Source: Myxococcaceae bacterium
GTDB taxonomy: Bacteria > Myxococcota > Myxococcia > Myxococcales > Myxococcaceae
Direction: 5' to 3'
DNA length: 64,000 bases
NCBI GenBank assembly: GCA_017881265.1
Contig: JADGRA010000005.1
Location: 1-64,000 of the forward strand
The notes beneath the pieces are model-generated. The model did no database searches. It saw only the letters and a list, made by a program, of their open reading frames with translations, and was not told the DNA's origin. Made by a program: the position numbers and the translations under genes. This document shows, one piece after another, positions 10,184-19,617 of the stretch. The number at the start of each line of letters is the position of its first letter. Position 1 is the stretch's first letter.

Positions 10184-10920
10184 GGCCACTGTTGCTGCTG
10201 GACAACGTCTCGCGCGCCTTTCAGGGCGTCCCGGCCGTGCGGCCGCTGACGCTGGCCATTCCGGAGGGTCGGACGACGGTGCTGGTGGGCCCCAGCGGCT
10301 CCGGCAAGTCCACGCTGTTGCGGATGATGGTGGGCCTGGTGCGGCCCGACACTGGCCAGGTCCTCTTCGAGGGACGGCCGTTAACAGCCGAGAGTGCACC
10401 GGCGGAGCGTCGGCGGATGGGCCTGGTGCTGCAGGGCGGCGGCCTTTTCCCCCACCTCAGCGTGGAGGACAACGCGGCGCTGGTGGCGCGGTACCTCGGC
10501 TGGGACGGGCCCCGGGTGGCGGCGCGGCTGCAGGTGCTTCTCGACCGCGTGCAACTGCCCGCAACGGTGCTTCGCCGGTACCCGGCGGAGCTCTCCGGCG
10601 GGCAGCGCCAGCGGGTGAGTCTGTTGCGCGCCCTCATGCTCGAGCCGGCGCTGCTGCTTCTGGACGAGCCACTCGGTGCTCTCGACCCCATCACGCGCTC
10701 GGAGCTGCAGGAGGACCTGCGCGCCACCTTCCAAGCCCTGGGGACCACGGTGGTCCTAGTCACCCATGACCTCGGCGAGGCGGCCTACCTCGGCGACACG
10801 CTGGTGCTGCTGCGGGAGGGGCGGGTGGTGCAGAGCGGGACGGCCGAGGACCTGGTGCGTCGGCCCGCGGAGGACTTCGTGGAGCGCTTCGTCCGCGCGC
10901 AGCGGGCGCTGCCCCGATGA
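10180..10920 (+). CDS. ABC transporter ATPase, OpuBA/ProV-like
   Basis: ATP-binding subunit of 246 residues. Walker A is GPSGSGKST, the signature is LSGGQRQRVSLLRAL, Walker B is LLLLDEPLGALDP and the H-loop is VLVTHD. It lacks the C-terminal CBS domains of ProV/OpuAA, so it is closer to short ATPases of quaternary-amine importers. It energises the fused binding-protein/permease encoded next, with which it overlaps by 4 bases. The substrate is probably a betaine, choline, carnitine or related compound such as ergothioneine, but this cannot be read from the ATPase. Confidence 0.9.
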   Translation: MRPLLLLDNVSRAFQGVPAVRPLTLAIPEGRTTVLVGPSGSGKSTLLRMMVGLVRPDTGQVLFEGRPLTAESAPAERRRMGLVLQGGGLFPHLSVEDNAALVARYLGWDGPRVAARLQVLLDRVQLPATVLRRYPAELSGGQRQRVSLLRALMLEPALLLLDEPLGALDPITRSELQEDLRATFQALGTTVVLVTHDLGEAAYLGDTLVLLREGRVVQSGTAEDLVRRPAEDFVERFVRAQRALPR

Positions 10921-12386
10921 GTCTCGGCGCGTCGGTGGCGCTGGGGTTCTTGCTGGCCCAGCCGCCGGTGCAGGTGGGGAGCAAGGTCTTCACCGAGTCG
11001 GTCGTCCTGGGGGAGGTGGCCACCCGGACGCTGGCCGCCAGCGGCATCCCCGCCGTGCACCGGCGCGAGCTCGGCGGCACGCGCATCCTCTGGGACGCGC
11101 TTCAGCGCGGGGAGCTCGACGCCTACCCCGAGTACACCGGCACGCTGGCCGAGGAGATTTTCGCCGGACGAGTCCCCGCCACCCTGGAGGCGCTGCGTCC
11201 GGCGCTGGCCACGCGCGGGGTCCGCATTGCCGTGGTCCTCGGCTTCGTGGACAGCTACGCGCTGGGAATGAAGGCGGCCACCGCGGAGACGCTGGGCATC
11301 CGGCGCATCTCAGACCTTCAGGCCCACCCGCAGCTGCGCTTTGCCTTCAGCAATGAGTTTCTCGACCGCGCCGACGGCTGGCGGGCGCTGCAGCGGGCCT
11401 ATGGCCTTCCCCAGACGGACGTGCGGGGCATGGACCACGACCTGGCCTACCGGGGCCTTGCCGCAGGCGCCTTCGAGGTGACCGACCTGTATTCCACCGA
11501 CGCCGAGGTGCAGCGTTTGGGCCTGCGCGTCCTCGAGGACGACCGGCGCCATTTCCCGGACTACCAGGCGCTGCTGTTGCTGCGAGAAGCCGCCGCCAGC
11601 CCGGGCGTGCTGGCTGCGCTGTCGCAGCTGGACGGACGGGTGTCCGCCCGCGACATGGTGGCGATGAATGCGCGGGCCAAGGTGGACCACGTGCCGGAGG
11701 CCCGCATCGCCGCCGACTTCCTGAAGGCCACGGGCCTGGACACCGGGAGCCCGGTGTTGCCTGGACGGGCCCGGCGACTCCTCGGGTATTTGCGGGACCA
11801 CCTGGTGCTGGTGGGCGTCTCCCTGGCTGGTTCCATCCTGGTCGGCCTCCCCTTGGGCATTCTGGCGGCACGCCGCCCGCGTCTCGGCCAGGCCGTGCTG
11901 GCCGGGGTGGGTGTGCTGCAGACGTTGCCGTCCCTGGCCCTGCTGGTGCTGATGATTCCGCTGTTGGGGATTGGGGCCCGGCCCGCCATCGCCGCGCTTT
12001 TCCTATACGGGCTGCTCCCGGTGGTGCGAAACACCCACGCCGGGCTGACGGGCATTCCGGGCGAATTGCAGGAGGCGGCCGAGGCGCTCGGGGTGTCGCG
12101 GCTGGAACGGCTGTGGCGGATTGAATTGCCGCTGGCCTCGCCCTCCATCCTCGCCGGCATCCAGACGTCGGCCGTCATCTGCGTCGGCACGGCGACGCTG
12201 GGGGCGCTGGTCGGCGCAGGCGGCTTCGGACAGCCCATCCTGACCGGCATCCGCCTGGACAACGTCGGCCTGCTTTTGGAGGGGGCGGTGCCGGCGGCGC
12301 TGCTGGCCCTGGCGGTGCAAGGCCTCTTCGAGGGGCTTGGCCGCCTCGTCATCCCCCGCGGCCTGCGCCTCGTCCGCATGCCGTGA
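10917..12386 (+). CDS. Fused quaternary-amine binding protein and ABC permease
   Basis: Protein of 489 residues. Residues about 18-285 are an OpuC/ProX-type substrate-binding domain (VGSKVFTESVVLGEV at the start, ELDAYPEYTGTLAEE, then FSNEFLDRADGW). Residues about 290-485 are a BPD permease domain with about five membrane helices and the EAA coupling loop (GELQEAAEALGVSRLERLWRIELP). Single-chain quaternary-amine transporters are known, but in OpuABC and EgtUBC the permease comes first; here the binding domain is N-terminal. With the binding domain first, a cleavable signal or extra helix would be needed for it to face the periplasm, and MSLGASVALGFLLAQ is a plausible short one. It overlaps the MFS gene by 4 bases. 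Confidence 0.85.
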   Translation: MSLGASVALGFLLAQPPVQVGSKVFTESVVLGEVATRTLAASGIPAVHRRELGGTRILWDALQRGELDAYPEYTGTLAEEIFAGRVPATLEALRPALATRGVRIAVVLGFVDSYALGMKAATAETLGIRRISDLQAHPQLRFAFSNEFLDRADGWRALQRAYGLPQTDVRGMDHDLAYRGLAAGAFEVTDLYSTDAEVQRLGLRVLEDDRRHFPDYQALLLLREAAASPGVLAALSQLDGRVSARDMVAMNARAKVDHVPEARIAADFLKATGLDTGSPVLPGRARRLLGYLRDHLVLVGVSLAGSILVGLPLGILAARRPRLGQAVLAGVGVLQTLPSLALLVLMIPLLGIGARPAIAALFLYGLLPVVRNTHAGLTGIPGELQEAAEALGVSRLERLWRIELPLASPSILAGIQTSAVICVGTATLGALVGAGGFGQPILTGIRLDNVGLLLEGAVPAALLALAVQGLFEGLGRLVIPRGLRLVRMP

Positions 12387-13768
12387 GCCCGGTGCCGCTG
12401 CACAGCGCCCAGGGCCGGGGCGTGGTGGCGGCCGCCATCCTCGGTTCGGGGATGGCGTTTCTGGACGGGACGGCGGTCAACGTCGCCCTCCCCACGCTGC
12501 AGCGCGAGCTCGGCGTGGGCCTGGAGGGGTTGCAGTGGACGCTGGATGCGTACCTCCTCACCCTGAGCGCCCTGTTGCTGCTGGGCGGCAGTCTGGGAGA
12601 CGTCTTCGGCCAGCGGCGCGTCTTCGTCCTCGGCGTGGCGTGGTTTGCGCTGGCCTCCGCGGCCTGCGGCTGCGTCTCCAGTGCATTCGGGCTGGTGCTG
12701 GCCCGCGCCGTCCAGGGCGTCGGCGCCGCCATTCTGGTGCCCGGCAGCCTGGCCACGCTGCGCACCGGCATTGCCACCGAGGACCAGGGCGCGGCCATCG
12801 GCACCTGGGCCGGCCTGTCCGGCGTCACCACCGCCGCCGGGCCCCTGCTGGGGGGCTGGCTTGTCCAGGCCCTCTCCTGGCGGAGCATCTTCTTCCTCAA
12901 CCTGCCCCTGGCGGCCGCGGCCCTCTGGGCCGCGCTGCGCTACCTGCCGGACACCCCGGGCCGCCGCGGCGTCCGCCTGGACGTGGCCGGCGCGACCGCG
13001 GCGGCGGTGGGGATTGGGGCAGTCACCTACGCCCTCATCGAAGGACCAGCGCACGGCTGGCCGCTGTCGGCGCTCGCCGCGGCCGCCGTGGGCGTGGCGG
13101 CGCTCGGAATCTTCATCCCCCTGGAGCGGCGGCCGGACGCCATGCTGCCGCTCGGCTTGTTTGCCTCGCGGGCCTTCACCGCCGCCAACCTCACCACGCT
13201 GGCCGTCTATGCCGGCCTAGGCAGCGCCACCTTCTTGCTTGCCCTCACCCTGCAGCAAGCGCTCGGCTACTCGCCGCTGGCCAGCGGGGCCGCGCTGCTG
13301 CCTGTCACGCTGTTGTTGCTGGTCCTCTCGCCCAGCGCGGGGCGCCTGGCCCAGACTTGGGGCGCGCGGCTGCCCTTAAGCCTCGGCCCCGCGGTGGTGG
13401 CGCTGGGGCTGCTGCTGTTCCTAAGGGTGCAGCTGCACGGCGCCTACCTCACCCACGTGCTGCCCGGGGTGCTTGTCTTCGCCGTCGGGCTGGCGGTGAC
13501 GGTGGCCCCGCTGACGGGGGCCGTCCTGTCGGCGGTGGAGACGTCCTACGCGGGCATTGCGTCCGGGGTGAACAACGCCGTGGCGCGCGTGGCGGGGCTG
13601 CTCGGCGTGGCGGCGATTCCCTGGGCGGCCGGCCTCAGCGGCCTCGGTACGCTGTCGCCGGAGCGGTTGCTGTCGGGCTTTCACCGCGCCATGGCCTTGT
13701 GTGCGCTGCTGGCGCTGGCCGGCGGCGCGGTGGCCGCGTGGGGATTGCGTGTCGAACGCAGGCGTTGA
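12383..13768 (+). CDS. MFS transporter, DHA2 (14-TM) drug exporter type
   Basis: Major facilitator protein of 461 residues with about 14 hydrophobic segments. The DHA2 signature LDGTAVNVALPTLQRELG is in helix 1. The loop 2-3 motif GGSLGDVFGQRRVF and motif C-like sequence VPGSLATLRTG are present. Family members export drugs, dyes or bile-like compounds with proton antiport. The start is GTG 12383, overlapping the transporter stop (GTGA), so it is the fourth member of a coupled run DTW-ATPase-permease-MFS. The substrate is unknown. Confidence 0.88.
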   Translation: MSPVPLHSAQGRGVVAAAILGSGMAFLDGTAVNVALPTLQRELGVGLEGLQWTLDAYLLTLSALLLLGGSLGDVFGQRRVFVLGVAWFALASAACGCVSSAFGLVLARAVQGVGAAILVPGSLATLRTGIATEDQGAAIGTWAGLSGVTTAAGPLLGGWLVQALSWRSIFFLNLPLAAAALWAALRYLPDTPGRRGVRLDVAGATAAAVGIGAVTYALIEGPAHGWPLSALAAAAVGVAALGIFIPLERRPDAMLPLGLFASRAFTAANLTTLAVYAGLGSATFLLALTLQQALGYSPLASGAALLPVTLLLLVLSPSAGRLAQTWGARLPLSLGPAVVALGLLLFLRVQLHGAYLTHVLPGVLVFAVGLAVTVAPLTGAVLSAVETSYAGIASGVNNAVARVAGLLGVAAIPWAAGLSGLGTLSPERLLSGFHRAMALCALLALAGGAVAAWGLRVERRR

Positions 13769-13801
13769 AGACGCCTGCCGCCCCGGGCGAAGCTGCCTTC
13801 T

Positions 13802-15193
13802 ATGCCCAAGTCCAACCACACTGCGGGGGAGATCTCGGACGCCCTGGTGTTTTTCGGCGCCACCGGAGACCTCGCCTTCAAGAAGATATTTCCCGCGCTG
13901 CAGCACATGGTCCGGCGCGGAACGCTGCCCTGCCCGGTGGTGGGCGTGGCCAAGTCCGGTTTCACCGTGGAGCAGCTCATCGCCCGGGCCCGCGACAGCG
14001 TCACTCAGCACGGCGGTGGGGTGGACAAGGTGGCCTTCCCGAAGCTGGTGAGCCAGCTCAAGTACATCGACGGGGACTATGCGGACCCGATGACGTTTGC
14101 CGAGCTGCGCCAGGTGCTGGGGGACGCGCACCACCCGACGCACTACCTGGCCATCCCCCCGAGTCTCTTCGCCACCGTCGTGCAGTCGCTCGGCACGTCG
14201 GGCTGCGCCAACGGCGCCCGCGTCATCCTCGAGAAGCCCTTCGGCCACAACCTGGAGTCCGCCCGGGCGCTCAACCAGACGCTGCACAAAGTGTTTCCCG
14301 AGGCCAATATTTTCCGCATTGACCACTACTTGGGCAAGGAGACGGTGGAGAACCTGCTCGTCTTCCGCTTCGCCAACACCTTCCTCGAGCCCATCTGGAA
14401 CCGCAACTACGTCGAGAGCGTCCAAATCACCATGGCCGAGTCCTTCGGCGTCCAGGGCCGGGGCAAGTTTTACGACGAGACGGGCTGCATCAGGGACGTG
14501 GTGCAGAACCACATGCTGCAGGTGGTGGGGTTTCTCGCCATGGAGGCGCCGTCGGACCTCTACCCGGAATCGGTGCGCAACGAGTTGGCGGACGTGCTGC
14601 GCGCCATTCCCCCCATCGACATCACGCAGCTGGTGCGGGGCCAGTTCCAGGGCTACCGGGAGGAGCCGGGGGTGGCCAAGGACTCTCCGGTGGAAACCTA
14701 CGCGGCGATGCGGATGGAGGTCGCGCTGTGGCGGTGGGACGGGGTGCCCTTCTTCATCCGCGCCGGCAAGCACCTGCCGGTGACGGCCACCGAGGTGCTG
14801 GTGCGCCTCCGCCGCCCGCCACTGCGGAAGGTGACGCAGCGCCACGACGCCAACTACTTCCGCTTCCGCCTCGGCCCGGACATGCAGCTCAGCCTCGGCG
14901 CCCGAGTGAAGAGGCCCGGGCCCACCGTGGTCGGGATGAATGTCGAGCTGGAGGCGGTGAAGGCCCCCAAGGGCGAGGAGGAGGCCTATGAGAGGCTTCT
15001 CACCGACGCCCTGCACGGCGATGCGACGCTCTTCGTCCGCGAGGACGCCGTCGAGGCGGCCTGGGCCGCCGTCGCCCCCCTCCTCGACGACGAGCGGCCC
15101 GTGCACCCCTACGCCCCAGGCAGCTGGGGCCCCCAGGAAGCGGACCGCCTGGCCCGGGACGTCGGCGGCTGGCACGACCCGGTGGTGCGCTGA
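13802..15193 (+). CDS. zwf: Glucose-6-phosphate 1-dehydrogenase
   Basis: First enzyme of the oxidative pentose phosphate pathway, oxidising glucose 6-phosphate to 6-phosphogluconolactone with NADP. It has 463 residues. The N-terminal nucleotide-binding motif is FFGATGDLA (residues about 17-25), and the substrate-binding signature RIDHYLGKE is at 172-180 with the conserved Asp174-His175. EKPFGHN (144-150) and the C-terminal [10 protein letters not shown] are also family hallmarks. Length is slightly below the usual 480-510. It is not followed by pgl or gnd here; a convergent protease gene lies downstream, separated by a hairpin. Confidence 0.95.
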   Translation: MPKSNHTAGEISDALVFFGATGDLAFKKIFPALQHMVRRGTLPCPVVGVAKSGFTVEQLIARARDSVTQHGGGVDKVAFPKLVSQLKYIDGDYADPMTFAELRQVLGDAHHPTHYLAIPPSLFATVVQSLGTSGCANGARVILEKPFGHNLESARALNQTLHKVFPEANIFRIDHYLGKETVENLLVFRFANTFLEPIWNRNYVESVQITMAESFGVQGRGKFYDETGCIRDVVQNHMLQVVGFLAMEAPSDLYPESVRNELADVLRAIPPIDITQLVRGQFQGYREEPGVAKDSPVETYAAMRMEVALWRWDGVPFFIRAGKHLPVTATEVLVRLRRPPLRKVTQRHDANYFRFRLGPDMQLSLGARVKRPGPTVVGMNVELEAVKAPKGEEEAYERLLTDALHGDATLFVREDAVEAAWAAVAPLLDDERPVHPYAPGSWGPQEADRLARDVGGWHDPVVR

Positions 15194-15194
15194 C

Positions 15195-15220
15195 GGGCCG
15201 CGCCCCCAGCAGGGGCGGCC
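15195..15220. terminator. Hairpin between convergent zwf and M16 genes
   Basis: Inverted repeat in the 27-base gap between the two convergent genes: GGCCGCGCCCC then AGCA then GGGGCGGCC, pairing with one two-base bulge. No T run follows on either side, so Rho-independent termination would be imperfect. The position between convergent stops makes a bidirectional terminator the most likely role. Confidence 0.45.
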
Positions 15221-17992
15221 TCAGGTCCCCGGCTTCTTTGCGGCGAAGTCGCCGGCCTTCACCACGCTGACCTGGCCGGGGTCGAGGTACTTGCGCAAGG
15301 CAGCCGTCACCTGGTCCGCGCTGAGGGCCTTGACGCGCTGCTCGAGTGCTGCGTCGAAGGCCAGGGTGCGGTCCAGGTCCAGGTAGTTGGACAGCCTGGC
15401 GGCCAGGCCGGCGTCCTGGGTGCGCGACACCTCCCGGTTTTGCAGCCAGGCCTGCCGCCCCTCGTCGAGTTCCTTGTCGCTGTAGCCGCCGGTGGAGGCC
15501 TGCGTCAGCACCTCGCGAAAGGCCGTCTCCAGCTTGCCCACGTTTGCCGGGTTGTAGATGGCATAGCCCACCCAGCGCCCCACCGGCTCCCGGCTGCTGG
15601 CGTAGAAGACGGAGCCGACGCCGTAACTCAATCCGTCCGTCTTCCGCACCCGGTCGGCCAACCGGCTGCGCAGCGAGCCTCCACCGAGGAGGTAGTTGGC
15701 GAGGGTGAAGGCCGGGTAGTCCGCGTCCGTGTCCTGCAGCGCCACCGGGAGCTCCGCATAGAAGAAGGCGTTGGCCTTGTCCGGCGTCTCGCGCTGCTCC
15801 TCCAGCGGCTTCACCACCTTCATTCGCTCCACGATGCGCGCGTAGGGCTGCGCGCTCTTCCAGTCACCGAACAGGCGCGTCACCAGCGCCTGGACTTCCT
15901 TGGCGTCGAAGTCCCCCACCGCGGCGAAGGTGGCGTTGTCTGCCCCGTAGAAATTCCTGTGGAAGGCCTGCACCTGCTCCAGCCTGGCCGCCTTCAGCTG
16001 GGCGATGGTCGTCTCGGGCGTCTTCACCTCGCGCGGGCTGCCGGCTGGGTAGGGGCTCACGTACTGGCCCATGGCGACCGTGGCCACGGTCTGCGGTTCA
16101 GTCTTGGCCTCCTCCAACTGGGTGACCCGTTCGCCGACGAGAAGCTCCAACTCCTTGGCCGGGAAGGACGGTTGGCGGAGGACTTCTGCCAGCAGCGTGA
16201 GGACCGCGGGGAGGTGTTCCCGCACTGTGGTGACGGCCACCCGGGCACCCTCGGCGCTTCCGCTGACGCTGACTTGCGCCTTCAGCTTGTCCAGCGCGTC
16301 CTTGAGCTGCTCGCGGGTATGCGAGGCGGTCCCGCGCATCAGCATGCTGCCTGCCAGCGACGGGGCCTCGCCGAGGTTGGAGAGGGCGGCTTCCGTCCCG
16401 AAGCGCAGCGTCAAGTCGAAGGAGACCAGGGTCCCCTTCGTCTTCTTTGCAAGCAGCGCCCCCTTCAGCCCGTTGGGGGCGGCGAAGCCCACCGTGCGCG
16501 CGTCGATGTTGGCCGGCGAGGCGTCGAAAGCCTCGCCCTGCGCCATGGGGGCGCGCCCCTGGTAGCCCTGCACCATGGCCTGCACGTCGGCTGCCGGCGG
16601 CACCTCGGCGCGGTCCGGCTTGTCCGTGGGCAAATAGATGCCGACGGTGCGGTTGCTGGCCTTGAAGTAGCGCTCCGCCGCGCGCTGCACGTCGGCCAGG
16701 GTGGCCTTCTCCCGGCGGTCGCGGTTGAGGAAGAAGAGGCGCCAGTCCCCGGCGGCCATGGCCTCGCTCAGCGCCACCGCCAGCCGGGACGTCTCGCTGG
16801 TGATGAGGTCGAACTGCTTGGCCGCTTCCGCCTTCGCCCGGTCCAGCTCGGCCAGGGTGAAGGGTGGGCTATTCACGTGCTCGAGGGTGTTGAGCAGCAC
16901 GTCCAAGGGGCCATCCGCCTTGGCCGCGGCCGGGAGGTCGGCGCCGAAGATGGCGAAGCTTGGCTCGAGGGTACTGACGCGCTGGTCGAAGACGGCCGAG
17001 GCGAGCTTGGTGTCCACCAGCGCCCGGTGCAACCGGCCACTCGGCGTGTTGGCCAGCATCTGCATGGCCAGCCCGAGCGCCGGGGAGTCCGCGTCCGAGG
17101 CGGCGGGGATGTGGTAGCCGGCGGCCACCACCGGCGTGCCGCCCACCCGCCGGACGGTGACGCCGCGCTCGCCGTCCTGGGTGGGCTCGGCGGTGTACGT
17201 CTTCTCCAGCGTGCGCTTTGGCCGCGGGATGGGACCGAAGAGCTGGTTCACCAGCGCCAGCGTCTTCGCCTCGTCGATGCGCCCGGCCACCAGCAGCACG
17301 GCGTTGTCCGGCTGGTAGTACTGCCGGTAGAAGGCCTGCAGCCGAGGAATGTCGACGTGTTCAATGTCGCTCTTGGCCCCGATGGTGTCCTTGCCGTAGT
17401 TGTGCCAGTCGAAGGCCACCGCCTGCAGGCGCTGCAACGTGACGTTTTCCGGGTCGTTCTCGCCGGATTCGAATTCATTGCGGACGACCGTCATCTCCGA
17501 GTCGAGGTCCTTCCGGGCGATGAAGCTGTGCACCATGCGGTCGGCCTCCAGGCCGAGGGCCGTCTGCAGGTTGGCCTCGCTGGCCGGGAAGCTGACGAAG
17601 TAGTTGGTCCGGTCGAACCAGGTGCTGCCGTTGAAGCGGCCACCCAGCGAGTTGAGCGTCTTGGTGGGGTCCGGGTGCGACGGCGTCCCCTTGAAGAGGA
17701 GATGTTCCAAAAGGTGCGCCATGCCCGTCTCGCCGTAGCTCTCCTGCCGCGAGCCGACCAAGTAGGTGATGTTCACGGTCATCGACGGCTTGGACGCATC
17801 CGGAAACAGCAGCACCCGGAGTCCGTTGGCCAGCCGGTACTCCGTAATCCCCTCCACCGAGGTGACGCGTTCCGGCGCCGGCAGTGGCTTCGCACGGGAG
17901 GTAGCGGGCTTTCCTTGGGCCTGGGGCAACGGTTGGGCGAAGGCCGCAGGCGAAGCGAGTAGCGCGACAGCGGCAAGGGCGAGAAGGCGCAT
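15221..17992 (-). CDS. M16 family zinc metalloprotease (pitrilysin-like)
   Basis: Exported protease of 923 residues with a signal peptide (MRLLALAAVALLASPAAFA). The first half is the active copy: inverted zinc motif HLLEH (H93, E96, H97) with the third ligand at about E173 in RNEFESGEND. The second half (about 480-900) is an inactive copy without HxxEH, as usual in two-domain M16 proteins. It includes NFYGADNATFAAVGDFD and a Gly-rich LGGGSLRSRLADRVR segment. Such periplasmic enzymes degrade small proteins and peptides. It is a single gene, divergent from rmuC. Confidence 0.93.
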   Translation of the reverse strand: MRLLALAAVALLASPAAFAQPLPQAQGKPATSRAKPLPAPERVTSVEGITEYRLANGLRVLLFPDASKPSMTVNITYLVGSRQESYGETGMAHLLEHLLFKGTPSHPDPTKTLNSLGGRFNGSTWFDRTNYFVSFPASEANLQTALGLEADRMVHSFIARKDLDSEMTVVRNEFESGENDPENVTLQRLQAVAFDWHNYGKDTIGAKSDIEHVDIPRLQAFYRQYYQPDNAVLLVAGRIDEAKTLALVNQLFGPIPRPKRTLEKTYTAEPTQDGERGVTVRRVGGTPVVAAGYHIPAASDADSPALGLAMQMLANTPSGRLHRALVDTKLASAVFDQRVSTLEPSFAIFGADLPAAAKADGPLDVLLNTLEHVNSPPFTLAELDRAKAEAAKQFDLITSETSRLAVALSEAMAAGDWRLFFLNRDRREKATLADVQRAAERYFKASNRTVGIYLPTDKPDRAEVPPAADVQAMVQGYQGRAPMAQGEAFDASPANIDARTVGFAAPNGLKGALLAKKTKGTLVSFDLTLRFGTEAALSNLGEAPSLAGSMLMRGTASHTREQLKDALDKLKAQVSVSGSAEGARVAVTTVREHLPAVLTLLAEVLRQPSFPAKELELLVGERVTQLEEAKTEPQTVATVAMGQYVSPYPAGSPREVKTPETTIAQLKAARLEQVQAFHRNFYGADNATFAAVGDFDAKEVQALVTRLFGDWKSAQPYARIVERMKVVKPLEEQRETPDKANAFFYAELPVALQDTDADYPAFTLANYLLGGGSLRSRLADRVRKTDGLSYGVGSVFYASSREPVGRWVGYAIYNPANVGKLETAFREVLTQASTGGYSDKELDEGRQAWLQNREVSRTQDAGLAARLSNYLDLDRTLAFDAALEQRVKALSADQVTAALRKYLDPGQVSVVKAGDFAAKKPGT

Positions 17993-18121
17993 CCGGGGGG
18001 TAACTCCTGAGGCGGGGGGATGGGACGACCTGCGAAAACGGCCGGCGCGGACATAGTGTTCCAGCGCCCCGGATGCCAGCCGCTATGCCGGTGTCGGAGC
18101 CGCCGGTTACCGTCTCACGGT

Positions 18122-19552
18122 ATGGAAAGCTGGTTGATTGGGGCCCTCGCCGTCCTGGCGGCGGGCGCGGTGTCGCTTGTGGCCTGGGTCCTGGGCCGGG
18201 CCCGGCTTGCCCAGACGCTGGCCCGCCTGCAGGCAGAGCTCGCGGGGGCGGCCGAGCGGCTGCAGGCCCGCGAGGAGCGCTGCGCCCGGATGGAGACGGA
18301 ACTCGCCGGGGCACGCGCCGACGCCGGCCGGCTGATGGAAGCGCGGGCACTCGTCGAGTCGAGCCTGGCCGGGCTGGAGGCCCGGCGCGCCGAGGAGCTG
18401 CGCGCCGCTGAGGAGAAGCTGCAGCTGCTGGCAAGCGCGCAGGAGCAGCTCGTCCAGCAATTCAAGGCGCTTTCGCTGGACGCGCTCCAGTCCAACAACC
18501 AGGCCTTCCTGGACCTGGCCAAGACGACCCTCGAAAAGTACCAGGACGGGGCCAAGTCGGAGCTGGAAGCGCGGTCCACCGCCGTCGGGGAGCTGGTGGC
18601 CCCGCTGAAGGAGCAGCTCGAGAAGATGGGGGGCCAGGTCCTTGAGTTGGAGAAGGGCCGGGCCGAGGCCTACGGCGCCCTCCACCAGCAGCTGCGGGGC
18701 GTGGCGGAGGCCAACGTCCTCCTCAAGGCGCAAACCGAACGCCTGGTGGGGGCACTGCGCACTTCCTCGGTGCGCGGCCGCTGGGGGGAAATCCAGCTCA
18801 AGCGTGTGGTGGAGCTCGCCGGCATGCTCGCCCACTGCGACTTCGTGGAACAGCTGCACGTGCAAGGGGAGGGCGGCCGCCTGCGTCCCGACCTGGTGGT
18901 CCAGCTGCCCGGGGGCAAGCAGGTGGTGGTGGACAGCAAGGCGCCGCTCGAAGCCTACCTCGACGCCCATGAGATGCCCGACGAGACGCTACGGGCCGCC
19001 AAGCTTCAGGAGCATGCCGCGCAGATTCGCCGCCACATGCGAGCGCTCGCCGAGAAGGGCTACGCCGAGCAATTCGCCTCGGCCCCGGAATTCGTCGTCA
19101 TGTTCCTGCCGGGAGAGGCCTTCTTCTCCGCGGCGCTCGAGCGGGACCCGGAGCTGATTGAATTCGGCGCGCAGCAGAATGTCATCCCCGCTTCCCCCAC
19201 CACGCTGATTGCGTTGCTGCGGGCGGTGGCCTACGGCTGGCGGCAGGAGCAGGCGGCGGAGGGGGCGCGCACCATCCAGCGCCTCGGGCGCGAGCTGCAC
19301 GACCGCATCCGCACCGTCGCCGGCCACCTGCAGGCCCTCGGCGCCCAGCTGGGCAAGGGCGTGGAGGCCTACAACAAGGCCGTGGGCTCGCTGGAGAGTC
19401 GGGTGTTGCCCAGTGCCCGCAAGCTGCGCGACCTCGGCGCCGGGGGCGCAACCGAGGAAGTGCCCCAACTCGAACCGGTGGAAAGCCTGGTGCGCCAGAT
19501 GGAGATGCCGGCGCTCACCTCGGCCACCAAGCCCTCCAACGAGGCCGCCTGA
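18122..19552 (+). CDS. rmuC: DNA recombination protein RmuC
   Basis: Protein of 476 residues with an N-terminal membrane helix (LIGALAVLAAGAVSLVAWVLG), then a long Ala/Glu/Arg-rich coiled coil (about 30-215). The RmuC nuclease-like core is at about 220-420, seen in RTSSVRGRWGEIQLKRVVELAGM, VVDSKAPLEAYL and FVVMFLPGEAFFSAAL. RmuC limits inversions at short repeats in E. coli. I take ATG 18122 because MESWLIGALAVL gives the standard membrane-anchored N terminus; the ORF track extends upstream to 18020 without support. Confidence 0.92.
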   Translation: MESWLIGALAVLAAGAVSLVAWVLGRARLAQTLARLQAELAGAAERLQAREERCARMETELAGARADAGRLMEARALVESSLAGLEARRAEELRAAEEKLQLLASAQEQLVQQFKALSLDALQSNNQAFLDLAKTTLEKYQDGAKSELEARSTAVGELVAPLKEQLEKMGGQVLELEKGRAEAYGALHQQLRGVAEANVLLKAQTERLVGALRTSSVRGRWGEIQLKRVVELAGMLAHCDFVEQLHVQGEGGRLRPDLVVQLPGGKQVVVDSKAPLEAYLDAHEMPDETLRAAKLQEHAAQIRRHMRALAEKGYAEQFASAPEFVVMFLPGEAFFSAALERDPELIEFGAQQNVIPASPTTLIALLRAVAYGWRQEQAAEGARTIQRLGRELHDRIRTVAGHLQALGAQLGKGVEAYNKAVGSLESRVLPSARKLRDLGAGGATEEVPQLEPVESLVRQMEMPALTSATKPSNEAA

Positions 19553-19561
19553 CCCCACCCA

Positions 19562-19585
19562 ACGCTTGCAGTGAATGCAAAGCGT
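19562..19585. repeat. Imperfect inverted repeat downstream of rmuC
   Basis: ACGCTTGCA, GTGAA, then TGCAAAGCGT form a hairpin of about nine base pairs with one bulged base, 9 bases after the rmuC stop and 32 bases before the next start. It could terminate rmuC transcription, though it lacks a T run, or be an operator for the lipoprotein gene. Confidence 0.4.
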
Positions 19586-19617
19586 GCCTACGTCGTCAGT
19601 ATGGGCACGGAGGAAGC

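Noticed and set aside
15440-17962. 840-residue plus-strand ORF
   Set aside because: Mirror of the M16 protease gene; no recognisable domain, and the minus strand has the signal peptide and HxxEH motif.
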